This document shows positions 1-5,496 of a DNA stretch of 5,635 nucleotides, piece by piece (position 1 is the first letter of the stretch; each line of letters begins with the position of its first letter). The DNA lies in the NCBI GenBank assembly GCA_021298045.1, contig JAJTHY010000112.1, forward strand, positions 1 through 5,635, given 5' to 3'. Origin of the DNA: Candidatus Jidaibacter sp. (lineage in GTDB: Bacteria; Pseudomonadota; Alphaproteobacteria; Rickettsiales; Midichloriaceae). The notes under the pieces are model-generated. The model was not told the DNA's origin. It saw only the letters and a program-made list of their open reading frames with translations, and searched no databases. The position numbers and the translations under genes were made by a program.

Positions 1-134
1 AGCGGTGTGAAACCTTCTTCAATAGTAGCGTTAACATCAGCGCCTTGAGCAATTAAAGAACTTACTTCTTCAAAATTATTGTCTTCTATTGCTGCAAATA
101 AAGAGTTGGTTAGGGGATTAATCATTGCATTCAT
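1..134 (-). CDS. Ankyrin-repeat protein, N-terminal fragment (runs off the left edge)
   Basis: Reading leftwards from an ATG at 134 gives 44 complete codons before the window ends. After a short leader (MNAMINPLTNS), the segment LFAAIEDNNFEEVSSLIAQG followed by ADVNATIEEGFTPL matches the ankyrin-repeat consensus: the A-x-x-x-N helix, the L-I-x-x-G-A-D-V-N turn and the G-x-T-P-L start of the next helix pair. So at least one full repeat and the start of a second are present. Ankyrin repeats bind proteins, and in intracellular alphaproteobacteria many such proteins are candidate effectors. No signal peptide or membrane segment is visible in this part, so function and location cannot be assigned. 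A second in-frame ATG at 125 is an alternative start, and neither has a clear Shine-Dalgarno sequence. The gene lies 120 bp downstream of nuoN on the same strand but has its own promoter candidate. Confidence 0.82.
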   Translation of the reverse strand, partial: MNAMINPLTNSLFAAIEDNNFEEVSSLIAQGADVNATIEEGFTP

Positions 135-164
135 TTTTTAAGCCGTTATTGTTTAATATGCTGT

Positions 165-173
165 ATTATAACA
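165..173 (-). promoter_or_regulatory. Candidate extended -10 promoter of the ankyrin-repeat gene
   Basis: On the minus strand the sequence TGTTATAAT gives a perfect TATAAT (165-170) preceded by the TGn extended -10 motif, about 30 bases upstream of the ATG at 134. The best -35 at 17 bp spacing (TGTGCA, 188-193) is poor, which is common for extended -10 promoters. The position would allow the ankyrin gene to be transcribed independently of nuoN. This is inferred from consensus match only. Confidence 0.45.
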
Positions 174-216
174 ATATTTTTGATAAATGCACACATATTA
201 TGCATATTTTTGATAA
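174..216. repeat. Imperfect ~30 bp tandem duplication with a 13 bp direct repeat
   Basis: The 13-mer atatttttgataa occurs at 174-186 and again at 204-216, exactly 30 bp apart (about three helical turns). A tattat motif precedes each copy, at 164-169 and 196-201, so the whole looks like an imperfect tandem duplication. The first copy abuts the candidate -10 box of the ankyrin gene. It may be a pair of same-face regulator sites or a neutral duplication in AT-rich DNA; the sequence alone cannot tell. Next to it is the perfect 8 bp palindrome cggcgccg at 217-224, notably GC-rich for this region. Confidence 0.5.
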
Positions 217-254
217 CGGCGCCGAATAGCCGGAATTATATTGTGCAACAAAAA

Positions 255-1700
255 TTATTTAAACAGTACTAGGCTGGCAACTTCTGCGGCATTTATTAAT
301 GCAGCTGGGGCAAAAATGTATAAAACATTAAATGCCACACCCAAAAGCATGGTTGCTTTAATTACAGGAGAGGCAGTCAATTCAAGCTTCTTATTCTGTG
401 CATCAAAATATACAATCTTTATAATTTTAAGATAATAAAAAGCAGAGATAACGCTGGCAATTACAAATGTTACTGCCAGTGAATACATCTCGGTTTTAAT
501 CAGCGGAATTAAAATATAAAATTTCGCAAAAAATCCAGCCATAGGAGGGATCCCCGCCATAGAAAGCATAAGTGCTGCAAGCCCTAAAGCCACACTTGGA
601 TGGGATTTAGCTAAACCCGCAAGATCATAAATATCTTCTATAAGCTTCTTATCTTTTTTCAATAGCAGCAAGCAAGCAAATGTTGCAAGTGTCATGGTTA
701 GATAAATTGCCATATAAATTAGAACGCCTTGTACACCTTCGTTTTCAGCAGTAACAACTCCAGACAGCATAAAGCCAACATGCCCTATAGAGCTGTATGC
801 TAAAAGTCGTTTGAAATTACGCTGCATAATTGCACCTAAGGATCCCACAAACATCGATGCTATAGAAATGACAAGCACAATTTGCTGCCACTGCACATAT
901 AACTGGGAAAATGGATCGAGCAAAAGCTTAATTAAAATCATAAAACCCGCTATCTTAGGTGCCGAAGCAAAAAAAGTGGTGACAATAGTGGGGGACCCTT
1001 GATAAACATCTGGCGCCCACATATGAAATGGTGCAGCGGATATTTTAAAGGACATGGCAACAATTATGAATACTAGGCCAATTAAAAACCCAATAGGCAT
1101 TGCGGTAGACTCAGCATCAGAGCTGATGGTAACATAATAGTCGTAGATACCATCGAAATTAATTGCACCAGTAAAACCATATACAAAACTAGTTCCTAAC
1201 AAAAACAACCCAGAAGCAATGGAGCCTAAAATAAAATATTTCATTCCAGCTTCGGTTGATCTGGAGCGCTCCCGATCAAACGCCGCCATTATATAAGAAG
1301 GTAGGCTCATAAGCTCTAAGCTTATGTATAATGTTAAAAGAGAATTTGCGCTAACTAGGAGCATCATACCCGCAGTTGAAAGCATAACCAGCACAGGCAA
1401 TTCAAACTTGCGCTTTTCGTGAAACATCAGCAAAAGGATAAATGTTGATGCTATGGTAATTAGTGCTTTTCCATAGTTTATGAATGCATTCAAGTGCATC
1501 ATGCCACCGAAGGATTTGGCATCTACATGGTTAGTGCTAATTGTTAAAAACGCTACAATTGAAGTTATTGCTATAGCGAAAACGGGGGCAAAGCGAAGCC
1601 AACCAAAAGCGCCAAGCATAAGTACGCTCATCGCACCTAAAACCATTACTATTTCCGGGAGAAATAAGAACAAACTTTCGCTAATATTGATATCCATCAT
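255..1700 (-). CDS. nuoN: NADH-quinone oxidoreductase subunit N (complex I, NuoN)
   Basis: This 481-residue, very hydrophobic protein is a proton-pumping, antiporter-like subunit in the membrane arm of respiratory complex I (NADH to quinone electron transfer in the inner membrane). The length matches NuoN (about 480-490). The proton-antiporter domain spans roughly residues 115-420. The expected buried charged residues are visible: E129 in LELMSLPSYIMAAF, K154 in GMKYFILGS, K219 in SFKISAAPFHMWAPDVYQG, K249 in SAPKIAGF and K393 in MAGFFAKFYIL. The motif RNFKRLLAYSSIGHVGF (294-310) is also a family signature. Start: tandem ATGs at 1698-1700 and 1695-1697, neither with a good Shine-Dalgarno, so the start may be one codon shorter. 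nuoN normally closes a nuo operon after nuoM. Here the upstream neighbour is the divergent hslV and the downstream one an ankyrin gene, so it appears detached from other nuo genes. The reading frame is intact, with all key residues kept, so it is probably functional. Confidence 0.96.
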   Translation of the reverse strand: MMDINISESLFLFLPEIVMVLGAMSVLMLGAFGWLRFAPVFAIAITSIVAFLTISTNHVDAKSFGGMMHLNAFINYGKALITIASTFILLLMFHEKRKFELPVLVMLSTAGMMLLVSANSLLTLYISLELMSLPSYIMAAFDRERSRSTEAGMKYFILGSIASGLFLLGTSFVYGFTGAINFDGIYDYYVTISSDAESTAMPIGFLIGLVFIIVAMSFKISAAPFHMWAPDVYQGSPTIVTTFFASAPKIAGFMILIKLLLDPFSQLYVQWQQIVLVISIASMFVGSLGAIMQRNFKRLLAYSSIGHVGFMLSGVVTAENEGVQGVLIYMAIYLTMTLATFACLLLLKKDKKLIEDIYDLAGLAKSHPSVALGLAALMLSMAGIPPMAGFFAKFYILIPLIKTEMYSLAVTFVIASVISAFYYLKIIKIVYFDAQNKKLELTASPVIKATMLLGVAFNVLYIFAPAALINAAEVASLVLFK

Positions 1701-1729
1701 CTAAGTACTTAAAACTTATAACCCACATC

Positions 1730-1757
1730 ATTCTAACTTCTAATAAGCAACACGCAA
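1730..1757 (-). promoter_or_regulatory. Weak promoter candidate for nuoN
   Basis: On the minus strand TTGCGT (1752-1757) and TAGAAT (1730-1735) are separated by 16 bp. The -10 matches the sigma-70 consensus at 5 of 6 bases and the -35 at only 3 of 6. It sits 30 bases upstream of the nuoN ATG in the divergent intergenic region. In such AT-rich DNA a match of this quality can arise by chance. Confidence 0.28.
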
Positions 1758-1792
1758 GATTTTTATAGATAAAACCGCAAGAAACTATGGAA

Positions 1793-1821
1793 TTATTAAC
1801 AACTTTTAGATACTGTACAAT
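1793..1821 (+). promoter_or_regulatory. Weak promoter candidate for hslV
   Basis: TACAAT at 1816-1821 is a 5-of-6 match to the -10 consensus. A poor -35 (TTATTA, 1793-1798) lies 17 bp upstream. Transcription would begin near 1828, leaving a leader of under 20 bases before the ATG at 1845. No sigma-32-type heat-shock promoter stands out, although hslVU is heat-shock regulated in many proteobacteria. The call is tentative. Confidence 0.28.
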
Positions 1822-1844
1822 GTGAAATTATTAATGAGACTTAT

Positions 1845-2399
1845 ATGAGCAATAACAATTCATGGCACGCAACAACAATTATCTGTGTGCGAAAAGATGG
1901 GGAGACCGTAATTGGTGGTGATGGCCAGGTGAGCTTGGGGCACACTGTTATGAAGTCTACCGCTAATAAGCTTAGAACATTGGCAGGAGGTGAGGTTATA
2001 GCAGGCTTCGCTGGCTCTACAGCTGATGCCTTCACCCTTTTTGAACGCTTAGAGGCTAAGCTAGAAAAGCATCCTAAGCAGCTGGTGCGTGCCGCTGTTG
2101 AATTGGCAAAAGATTGGCGCACAGATAAATATCTACGTAGATTGGAAGCAATGCTTATAGTTGCAGATAAAGATATTATTCTAATGGTTTCTGGCAACGG
2201 AGATGTTCTAGAGCCTGAAGGTGGAATAGCTGCCATTGGTTCTGGCGGCAATTATGCGCTGGCGGCTGCGAGAGCTTTGATTGATCAGAATAAACTAACT
2301 GCTCGTCAAATTGTGGAAAGATCTATGAAAATAGCAGCCGACATATGCGTTTATACCAACCATAATATAAGGATTGAGAGTTTGGTAAATCCCAAGTAG
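1845..2399 (+). CDS. hslV: ATP-dependent protease HslUV, peptidase subunit HslV
   Basis: HslV is the proteasome-like threonine peptidase that forms a double hexameric ring capped by the HslU unfoldase and degrades regulatory and misfolded cytoplasmic proteins. The 184-residue protein matches the family end to end. A 9-residue propeptide (MSNNNSWHA) precedes the catalytic Thr10, which becomes Thr1 of the mature enzyme in the TTI motif. Asp26 (GGDGQVSLG, mature Asp17), Lys42 (mature Lys33) and Ser133 in IGSGG (mature Ser124) complete the active site. The segments VIAGFAGSTADAFTLFE, AAVELAKDWRTDKYLRRLEA and DICVYTNHN are strongly conserved family blocks. The propeptide conservation supports the ATG at 1845, with a weak TGAGA ribosome site five bases upstream. 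hslU, usually the next gene, is absent: fliD follows after a structured gap. The gene is divergent from nuoN. Confidence 0.97.
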   Translation: MSNNNSWHATTIICVRKDGETVIGGDGQVSLGHTVMKSTANKLRTLAGGEVIAGFAGSTADAFTLFERLEAKLEKHPKQLVRAAVELAKDWRTDKYLRRLEAMLIVADKDIILMVSGNGDVLEPEGGIAAIGSGGNYALAAARALIDQNKLTARQIVERSMKIAADICVYTNHNIRIESLVNPK

Positions 2400-2418
2400 C
2401 TGCCAAGATGGCATGATT

Positions 2419-2542
2419 ATTGCATAGGCAATGTTGAATCTGGTGCATACCTATAATAAATCAAGAGTGGTAGACGACAGGGAATTTGGAAAAGTGGAAG
2501 GAGTAGCAATTGCGAGCACCTTAAGCCTATGCCAATAGGTGC
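2419..2542 (+). other. Nested inverted repeats in the hslV-fliD gap: possible structured RNA leader or small palindromic element
   Basis: Two nested complementary pairs are visible. The outer pair is gcataggc (2422-2429) with gcctatgc (2525-2532); it extends to 11 base pairs (2419-2429 with 2525-2536) if one C at 2533 bulges. The inner pair is ggtgc (2442-2446) with gcacc (2516-2520). A competing partner for the 3' arm lies downstream: gcacct (2516-2521) with aggtgc (2537-2542). A third alternative pairs acctat (2449-2454) with ataggt (2535-2540). A perfect TATAAT (2452-2457) lies inside but has no convincing -35. I do not recognise a known riboswitch or RNA class. It could be a fliD leader with alternative folds, a small RNA, or a Rickettsia-type palindromic repeat insert. 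The pairings are seen directly; the function is unknown. Confidence 0.4.
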
Positions 2543-2576
2543 GGATGGATGCGACGAACCAAATTTTCAAATTAAC

Positions 2577-2590
2577 GGAGTATGGTTATG
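2577..2590 (+). promoter_or_regulatory. Shine-Dalgarno site that fixes the fliD start at 2588
   Basis: GGAG at 2577-2580 is the only good ribosome-binding site here. It is one base from the ATG at 2582, which is too close, and seven bases from the ATG at 2588, which is ideal. The shorter start (MKKIDFGG...) is therefore preferred over the one beginning MVMKK. Confidence 0.65.
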
Positions 2591-4372
2591 AAAAAAATAG
2601 ATTTTGGTGGTACTGCTGGGCAAACCCGTAGATCTGGGATAAATTCTGGGGTAGACACAGAAGCCATGATAAAAGCTGAAATGGAAAAGCGTGAAAAACC
2701 CATTAGCCTGGATCGTGATAAAGTCGTTTTCAATAATGAAAAAATTCAGGCGCTTACGCAATTAAAGACTCTGGTAAGTGAATTTCAGGATTCATTAGCA
2801 TCGCTTAAGGGTGCGCAGAATTTTCTAGATACCCCTGGCGCTCTGCAGGCAATATTGGTAAATTTGAGCTCCACAACCGCGGAGGATCCGAATAAATTTA
2901 TTGTGATTTCAGCTGCAAGTGATGCAACACTAGGTGCATTTGATTTGCAGATCAACCAGGTGGCTCAAAATAAGATTATGACTACTGTGGGATTTTCAAG
3001 CTCAACCTCCTCTGCAACCAATATAGTTGGCAACCCTGTTAACACAAACTTATTCTCCCCAGGCACCTTTCAGATAAACGGCCAAAACATAACTGTGCAG
3101 CAAGATGATTCTTTGAGCACAATTATGGGCAATATCAATGCAATCAGTCCCGCCACCAAAGTTACAGCGCAAATTATATCACCCTCTAGTGGTTCTTATA
3201 AATTGCTAATACAATCCGGTGCGACGGGATTGGCAAATGATATAGTAATAACCGACGCATCAAATGTGCTGAACAATATAATAACTGGTGGAGCAATTTT
3301 GCAACCAGCGCAGGATGCTATTTTTACTTACAATAATATTGCAGTCCAGCGCCCCACAAACATAATTTCAGATTTTATAGATGGCGTAACTTTTAATCTA
3401 TTAAAGCCCACTAAAACCACAATATACACACCAGCACCCACTCAGCAGTATTTCCAAATAAATGCGTTGATCACAAATGATATTGAAACCGCAGCTAATG
3501 CCATACAAAATTTTGTGGATAGTTATAATTCATTAAATAAGTTCATAGCTCAACAACAAGCGGTTGATGGAGATGGTAAATATTACCCAAATGCAAAAAT
3601 AAGGAATGATTATTATATCAGTAACTTGGCAACCAATATTTCATTGATCGCTTCCCAGGTGGCGTATCTAAGTGAGGTAACGGGAAATTTTGGTATTACC
3701 TCGATTGACGAAGTTCCTCCCAATCCCTACACGGGAGAGCCGCAATATAATAATTTATTAGCTCTTTCGAGATCTGCTTTAGAAAACGCTTTGCGCAATA
3801 ATTTTGATGCTGTTTGTTCTCACTTTGAGTATCGCCTAATTGGTGCGCCTAGCGCAATTGAGCTCTATAAACATGGTGATGGAATATTAAATGGCGCACT
3901 CTCAATCAATATCGATGTTACAAAAAGTGCTGCTCAAATAGTAACCGCCACTTTTAATGGTGCTAGTGTTAATATGCAATTTATCCCAACAGATCAAAAT
4001 GATTTGACTAAGGGTGGGCTTATAGTAGGCATTCCCGGTTCATTTATGAATGGTTATGAATTTGGCTATTCAGGCTTAGGGAGCGACAATATTAGTATAA
4101 CTATACAGCGTGGGGTGGCGGATAGATTATATAGTTTGGTTAATAATGCTACTGGCTCACATTCGGGGAATTCACCATTGCAAACTTCAATTGATTCTTT
4201 GATAAAAGAAAATCATGACAAAAATAATGCTATTAAGAGACAAGAAAGAGAATTAGAATCTCATAAGGACCAGTTGGTTAAAAAATACGCTAAAATGGAA
4301 GCGCAAGTAGCAAAGGCCAACGCTACTATAGCTATGATTGAAGCACAACAAAAGGCGATGAATAAATCATGA
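2588..4372 (+). CDS. fliD: Flagellar filament capping protein FliD (HAP2)
   Basis: FliD forms the cap at the growing flagellar tip, outside the cell, and helps exported flagellin fold into the filament. From the ATG at 2588 it has 594 residues; starting at 2582 would add two. The N-terminal FliD domain is clear: SGVDTEAM (20-27) opens a helical stretch to about residue 75, and ATLGAFDLQINQVAQNKI (114-131) is the typical G-x-(Y/F)-x-(L/I)-x-(V/I)-x-Q-(L/V)-A segment. QINGQNITVQQDDSLSTI (162-179) is the hook-filament IN-type motif. The C-terminal FliD domain starts at about 252 with VQRPTNIISDFIDGVTFNL, and LENALRNNFDAVCSHF (398-413) is also characteristic. The C-terminus (about 533-594) is a charged heptad-like coiled coil, RQERELESHKDQLVKKYAKM, as expected for the cap leg region. 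The protein is longer than many FliDs (roughly 450-480), and about 90 extra residues lie between 413 and 505. It overlaps the next gene by an ATGA, implying translational coupling. Confidence 0.92.
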   Translation: MKKIDFGGTAGQTRRSGINSGVDTEAMIKAEMEKREKPISLDRDKVVFNNEKIQALTQLKTLVSEFQDSLASLKGAQNFLDTPGALQAILVNLSSTTAEDPNKFIVISAASDATLGAFDLQINQVAQNKIMTTVGFSSSTSSATNIVGNPVNTNLFSPGTFQINGQNITVQQDDSLSTIMGNINAISPATKVTAQIISPSSGSYKLLIQSGATGLANDIVITDASNVLNNIITGGAILQPAQDAIFTYNNIAVQRPTNIISDFIDGVTFNLLKPTKTTIYTPAPTQQYFQINALITNDIETAANAIQNFVDSYNSLNKFIAQQQAVDGDGKYYPNAKIRNDYYISNLATNISLIASQVAYLSEVTGNFGITSIDEVPPNPYTGEPQYNNLLALSRSALENALRNNFDAVCSHFEYRLIGAPSAIELYKHGDGILNGALSINIDVTKSAAQIVTATFNGASVNMQFIPTDQNDLTKGGLIVGIPGSFMNGYEFGYSGLGSDNISITIQRGVADRLYSLVNNATGSHSGNSPLQTSIDSLIKENHDKNNAIKRQERELESHKDQLVKKYAKMEAQVAKANATIAMIEAQQKAMNKS

Positions 4373-4866
4373 AGCACATATCTCCAGACTTTTCCTCATT
4401 TATAACTTTGAAACAGATGGCTCAGGACACTGAGAGCGCACCTAAAGGTTATGCTAACCAAATGTATATATCTGAGCAAGATGGCATAAAAATATATATA
4501 AAGGCTATAGAAAAAATAAGATCGAATATTCAAGGCATTATGGATATGGAAAAGAGAATGATGCAAATTAAAAATGCTAAGGGTAAAGGGCTTTCAAATG
4601 AGTCGACAGAATTAAAGTATTCTATAACTGAAATCTATCTAAAAACTAAAACAATTATAGAAGAATTTATGAGAGGTTTTTCAGTAACTCATGATATAGA
4701 ATCTCAAGCAATTATGTCGCTGTTACATCGGTTGTTTTTTAGTGTATTAGAGTCTTTGAATTTAGCTTATATCACTAACAAAGTTGAATATTGCTCCAAT
4801 GCATTAGCAAGGCTTGACCAGGTTGAATCGTTGTTTGGTCAGATGCTGCAACCTGAGAAAAAATAG
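4369..4866 (+). CDS. fliS: Probable flagellar export chaperone FliS (FliS-like helical protein)
   Basis: This 165-residue, predicted mostly helical protein has no signal peptide or membrane segment. Its start codon overlaps the fliD stop (ATGA at 4369-4372), and fliS is the usual gene directly after fliD. FliS binds the flagellin C-terminus in the cytoplasm and prevents premature polymerisation before export. The match is by pattern: YANQMYISEQDGIKIYIKAI (28-47) resembles the N-terminal FliS Y...SP..LI..LYD..I stretch. The block at about 115-157, containing LLHRLFFSVLESLNLAYITN and a following LARLDQVESLF helix, resembles the FliS L..LY.Y....L..AN......L..V...L..L segment. An N-terminal extension of about 27 residues and the weak core motif make it divergent. 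If it is not FliS, it is an uncharacterised helical partner of FliD. Gene position carries much of the weight. Confidence 0.6.
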   Translation: MKHISPDFSSFITLKQMAQDTESAPKGYANQMYISEQDGIKIYIKAIEKIRSNIQGIMDMEKRMMQIKNAKGKGLSNESTELKYSITEIYLKTKTIIEEFMRGFSVTHDIESQAIMSLLHRLFFSVLESLNLAYITNKVEYCSNALARLDQVESLFGQMLQPEKK

Positions 4867-4920
4867 TAGACGGTTCTGAATTCTAATGATATCTTCTTCG
4901 AGAAATCTATTTGCGAGCCT

Positions 4921-5409
4921 ATGTCTATGAATTTTATTACTAAATCTATTGCTACTTTTGCTATTGCCACTCTTTTATCAGGCTGTCAAACTAATGAGGC
5001 TGGTGAGATTAGTAAATCGCAGTTATTAGGGGTAACCGGCGCAATTGCTGGGGGGGTGATAGGCTCTAATGTTGGCAAAGGTTCGGGAAATACAGCTGCA
5101 ATTATTGGTGGCACGCTTTTGGGAGCAGCATTCGGTAGTGAGATTGGCAAATCTTTAGATAAAAATGATGTAATGTATCATAATCGCACTCAAACCCAGG
5201 CGCTTGAGTACAACCGAGTCGGCACCACTTCTTCTTGGAAAAATCCAGATAGTGGAGCATCCGGAAGTATAACGCCAACAAAAACTTATGATAACGGCGG
5301 CAGATACTGTAGAGAATACACCCAAAACATACAAGTGGGTGGCAAGGCGCAATCTGGTCATGGTACTGCATGTCGCAATCCAGATGGCACTTGGGAAATA
5401 GTTAAATAA
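4921..5409 (+). CDS. 17 kDa surface antigen-type outer-membrane lipoprotein (glycine-zipper)
   Basis: The 162-residue protein has a lipoprotein signal peptide: a lysine near the N-terminus, a hydrophobic stretch (10-19) and the lipobox LLSGC, with lipidated Cys22. Residues 37-76 are a glycine-zipper segment (GAIAGGVIGSNVGKGSG, then IIGGTLLGAAFGSEIGK), the hallmark of the Rickettsia 17 kDa antigen/2TM glycine-zipper family. The C-terminal part, with RYCREYTQNIQVGGKAQSG and TACRNPDGTWEIV, closely matches what I recall of the rickettsial 17 kDa antigen, including the paired Cys130 and Cys151. It is expected at the outer membrane facing the periplasm or surface, with an envelope-integrity or antigenic role; its molecular activity is unknown. 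Start: ATG at 4921, but the in-frame ATG at 4927 lies nine bases after a GAG and is an equally good start. It follows the fliS-like gene after 54 bp and may share its transcript, though no functional link is implied. Confidence 0.9.
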   Translation: MSMNFITKSIATFAIATLLSGCQTNEAGEISKSQLLGVTGAIAGGVIGSNVGKGSGNTAAIIGGTLLGAAFGSEIGKSLDKNDVMYHNRTQTQALEYNRVGTTSSWKNPDSGASGSITPTKTYDNGGRYCREYTQNIQVGGKAQSGHGTACRNPDGTWEIVK

Positions 5410-5429
5410 TAGATCTTTGGGAATTGATT

Positions 5430-5483
5430 GCCGACTACTTTACAAAAGAAAACCTTGGGTTTTAGGTAGGCGCTCTCTTTTTT
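5430..5483 (+). terminator. Probable rho-independent terminator after the 17 kDa lipoprotein gene
   Basis: A perfect hairpin AAAACC-TTG-GGTTTT (5449-5463) sits inside a longer imperfect stem. GCC at 5430-5432 pairs with GGC at 5469-5471, and AC at 5434-5435 with GT at 5466-5467, followed by a T6 run at 5478-5483. It starts about 20 bases after the stop codon. The bases between stem and T-run weaken it, but the placement fits the end of the hslV-to-lipoprotein block of plus-strand genes and the boundary with the insertion sequence. Confidence 0.45.
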
Positions 5484-5496
5484 ATCGTATTATCTG

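Noticed and set aside
217..234. cggcgccg / ccgg region as a nuoN terminator on the minus strand
   Set aside because: The best stem is about 4 bp with an 8-base loop and no clean T-run follows. It is better described as an isolated palindrome.
1841..2251. A 136-codon minus-strand frame opposite hslV
   Set aside because: It is a shadow of hslV: a serine/proline-rich composition with no domain, antisense to a gene with fully conserved active-site motifs.
2401..2413. TGCCA-AGA-TGGCA hairpin just after the hslV stop as a terminator
   Set aside because: The stem is only 5 bp with a 3-base loop and no T-run follows, so transcription could read through toward fliD.
2470..2520. Resemblance to a cobalamin riboswitch core (AGGGAA...) or to the SRP RNA GGAAGG-AGCA motif
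   Set aside because: Only short pieces match. The CCCGCAACUGU and closing elements of the B12 class, and the CAGG-tetraloop-GGAAGCAGC helix of SRP RNA, are missing or interrupted.
2431..2538. A 35-codon open frame (MLNLVHTYNK...) between hslV and fliD
   Set aside because: It has no ribosome-binding site, it lies wholly within the inverted-repeat structure and it has no recognisable similarity. A frame of this length arises easily by chance.
2591..2597. A7 run immediately after the fliD start as a slippage or phase-variation site
   Set aside because: Lysine-rich AAA AAA codons just after the start are common in AT-rich genes. Nothing else suggests regulated slippage.
5102..5371. Minus-strand frames of 68-89 codons opposite the 17 kDa lipoprotein gene
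   Set aside because: They are antisense shadows with no recognisable motifs and lie over a clearly conserved coding sequence.
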